Of a stretch of 5,686 bases of DNA, positions 5,592 to 5,686 are shown piece by piece. The stretch spans positions 1-5,686 of the forward strand of contig SKJM01000739.1 in the NCBI GenBank assembly GCA_007122045.1, in the 5' to 3' direction. The DNA is from Planctomycetales bacterium. GTDB lineage: Bacteria > Planctomycetota > Planctomycetia > Pirellulales > Thermoguttaceae. Under the pieces are notes generated by a model. It was given only the letters and a program-made list of their open reading frames with translations, did not search any database and was not told the origin of the DNA. Every line of letters begins with the position of its first letter. Positions within the stretch are counted from its first letter, which is position 1. The position numbers were made by a program, and so were the translations under genes.

Positions 5592-5686
5592 ATGGCCCGA
5601 CGAGCCAGAGTCCCCTCTTACGGGTTGCACAAACCCTCCGGTCAAGCCCGCGTCATCATCGATGGCAAACAGGTCTATCTGGGCAA
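5592..5686 (+). CDS. Probable site-specific integrase (tyrosine recombinase), N-terminus only
   Basis: Thirty-one codons are visible before the window edge, beginning [18 protein letters not shown] and continuing to DGKQVYLG. The PSYxLHKxSGQAxVxxxGKxxYLG pattern is what I recall at the start of planctomycete phage-type integrases, upstream of the core-binding and catalytic domains. None of the catalytic residues (R-H-R-Y) is inside the window, so the call rests on this short N-terminal match and on position. AAGGAG (5579-5584) lies 7 nt before the ATG. A nearer ATG at 5587 is followed at once by TAA and cannot be the start. The gene reads away from tRNA-Arg, which fits an integrative element inserted at that tRNA. 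Other DNA-binding proteins with a similar N-terminal strand cannot be excluded. Confidence 0.68.
   Translation, partial: MARRARVPSYGLHKPSGQARVIIDGKQVYLG

Noticed and set aside
5013..5645. A 210-codon minus-strand ORF across the beta-propeller end, the tRNA and the integrase leader
   Set aside because: It contains the peptide [14 protein letters not shown], the well-known false translation of a tRNA read in reverse. It also lies antisense to a real gene and crosses the hairpin region.
1..5686. CRISPR array, toxin-antitoxin pair or defence-gene cluster
   Set aside because: No spaced direct repeats of CRISPR type and no small overlapping gene pair with toxin or antitoxin features were found on either strand.

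Overview
The window is GC-rich (about two thirds G+C by eye) and looks like a Planctomycetota chromosome, probably Pirellulales-like. The clues are a secreted PQQ-type beta-propeller protein whose mature N-terminus reads DWPQWMGP, a DUF4058 protein with the SPFPGMDPYLE start, and the first residues of an integrase ([12 protein letters not shown]) of a kind I associate with planctomycetes. The lineage is inferred from recognised motifs, not from a database search.

Layout: (1) 1-747 is the 3' part of an MgtE-type magnesium transporter. (2) 849-1637 is a DUF4058 protein. (3) 1638-1766 is a convergent intergenic gap holding a short hairpin and a 56-nt nested inverted repeat that can fold as a cloverleaf. 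(4) 1767-2489, minus strand, is a classical short-chain dehydrogenase/reductase. (5) 2490-2675 is a divergent intergenic region with an operator-like palindrome and a degenerate REP-like inverted pair. (6) 2676-3140 is a BCP/PrxQ peroxiredoxin. (7) 3134-3180 is a degenerate heptanucleotide repeat that overlaps the peroxiredoxin stop and runs almost to the next start. (8) 3185-3931 is a class I SAM-dependent methyltransferase. (9) 3981-5306 is an exported PQQ-like beta-propeller protein. (10) 5397-5470 is tRNA-Arg(CCG). (11) 5471-5591 is a hairpin-rich gap with three perfect inverted repeats. (12) 5592-end is the start of a probable tyrosine recombinase/integrase, cut by the window edge.

The protein genes up to 5306 look like ordinary, functionally unrelated housekeeping or accessory genes, and no operon-level pathway is evident. 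The SDR and the peroxiredoxin share a divergent control region. The peroxiredoxin, methyltransferase and beta-propeller genes lie in the same direction with short gaps.

The most interesting part is the right end. A complete tRNA-Arg followed 121 bp later by an integrase start is the classic geometry of an integrative element inserted at a tRNA 3' end, so the window probably stops just inside a mobile element whose cargo is not visible. Nothing here can be called a new system from sequence alone. The unexplained structured non-coding segments (1676-1731, 2574-2653, 3134-3180, 5490-5569) are the parts worth following up.
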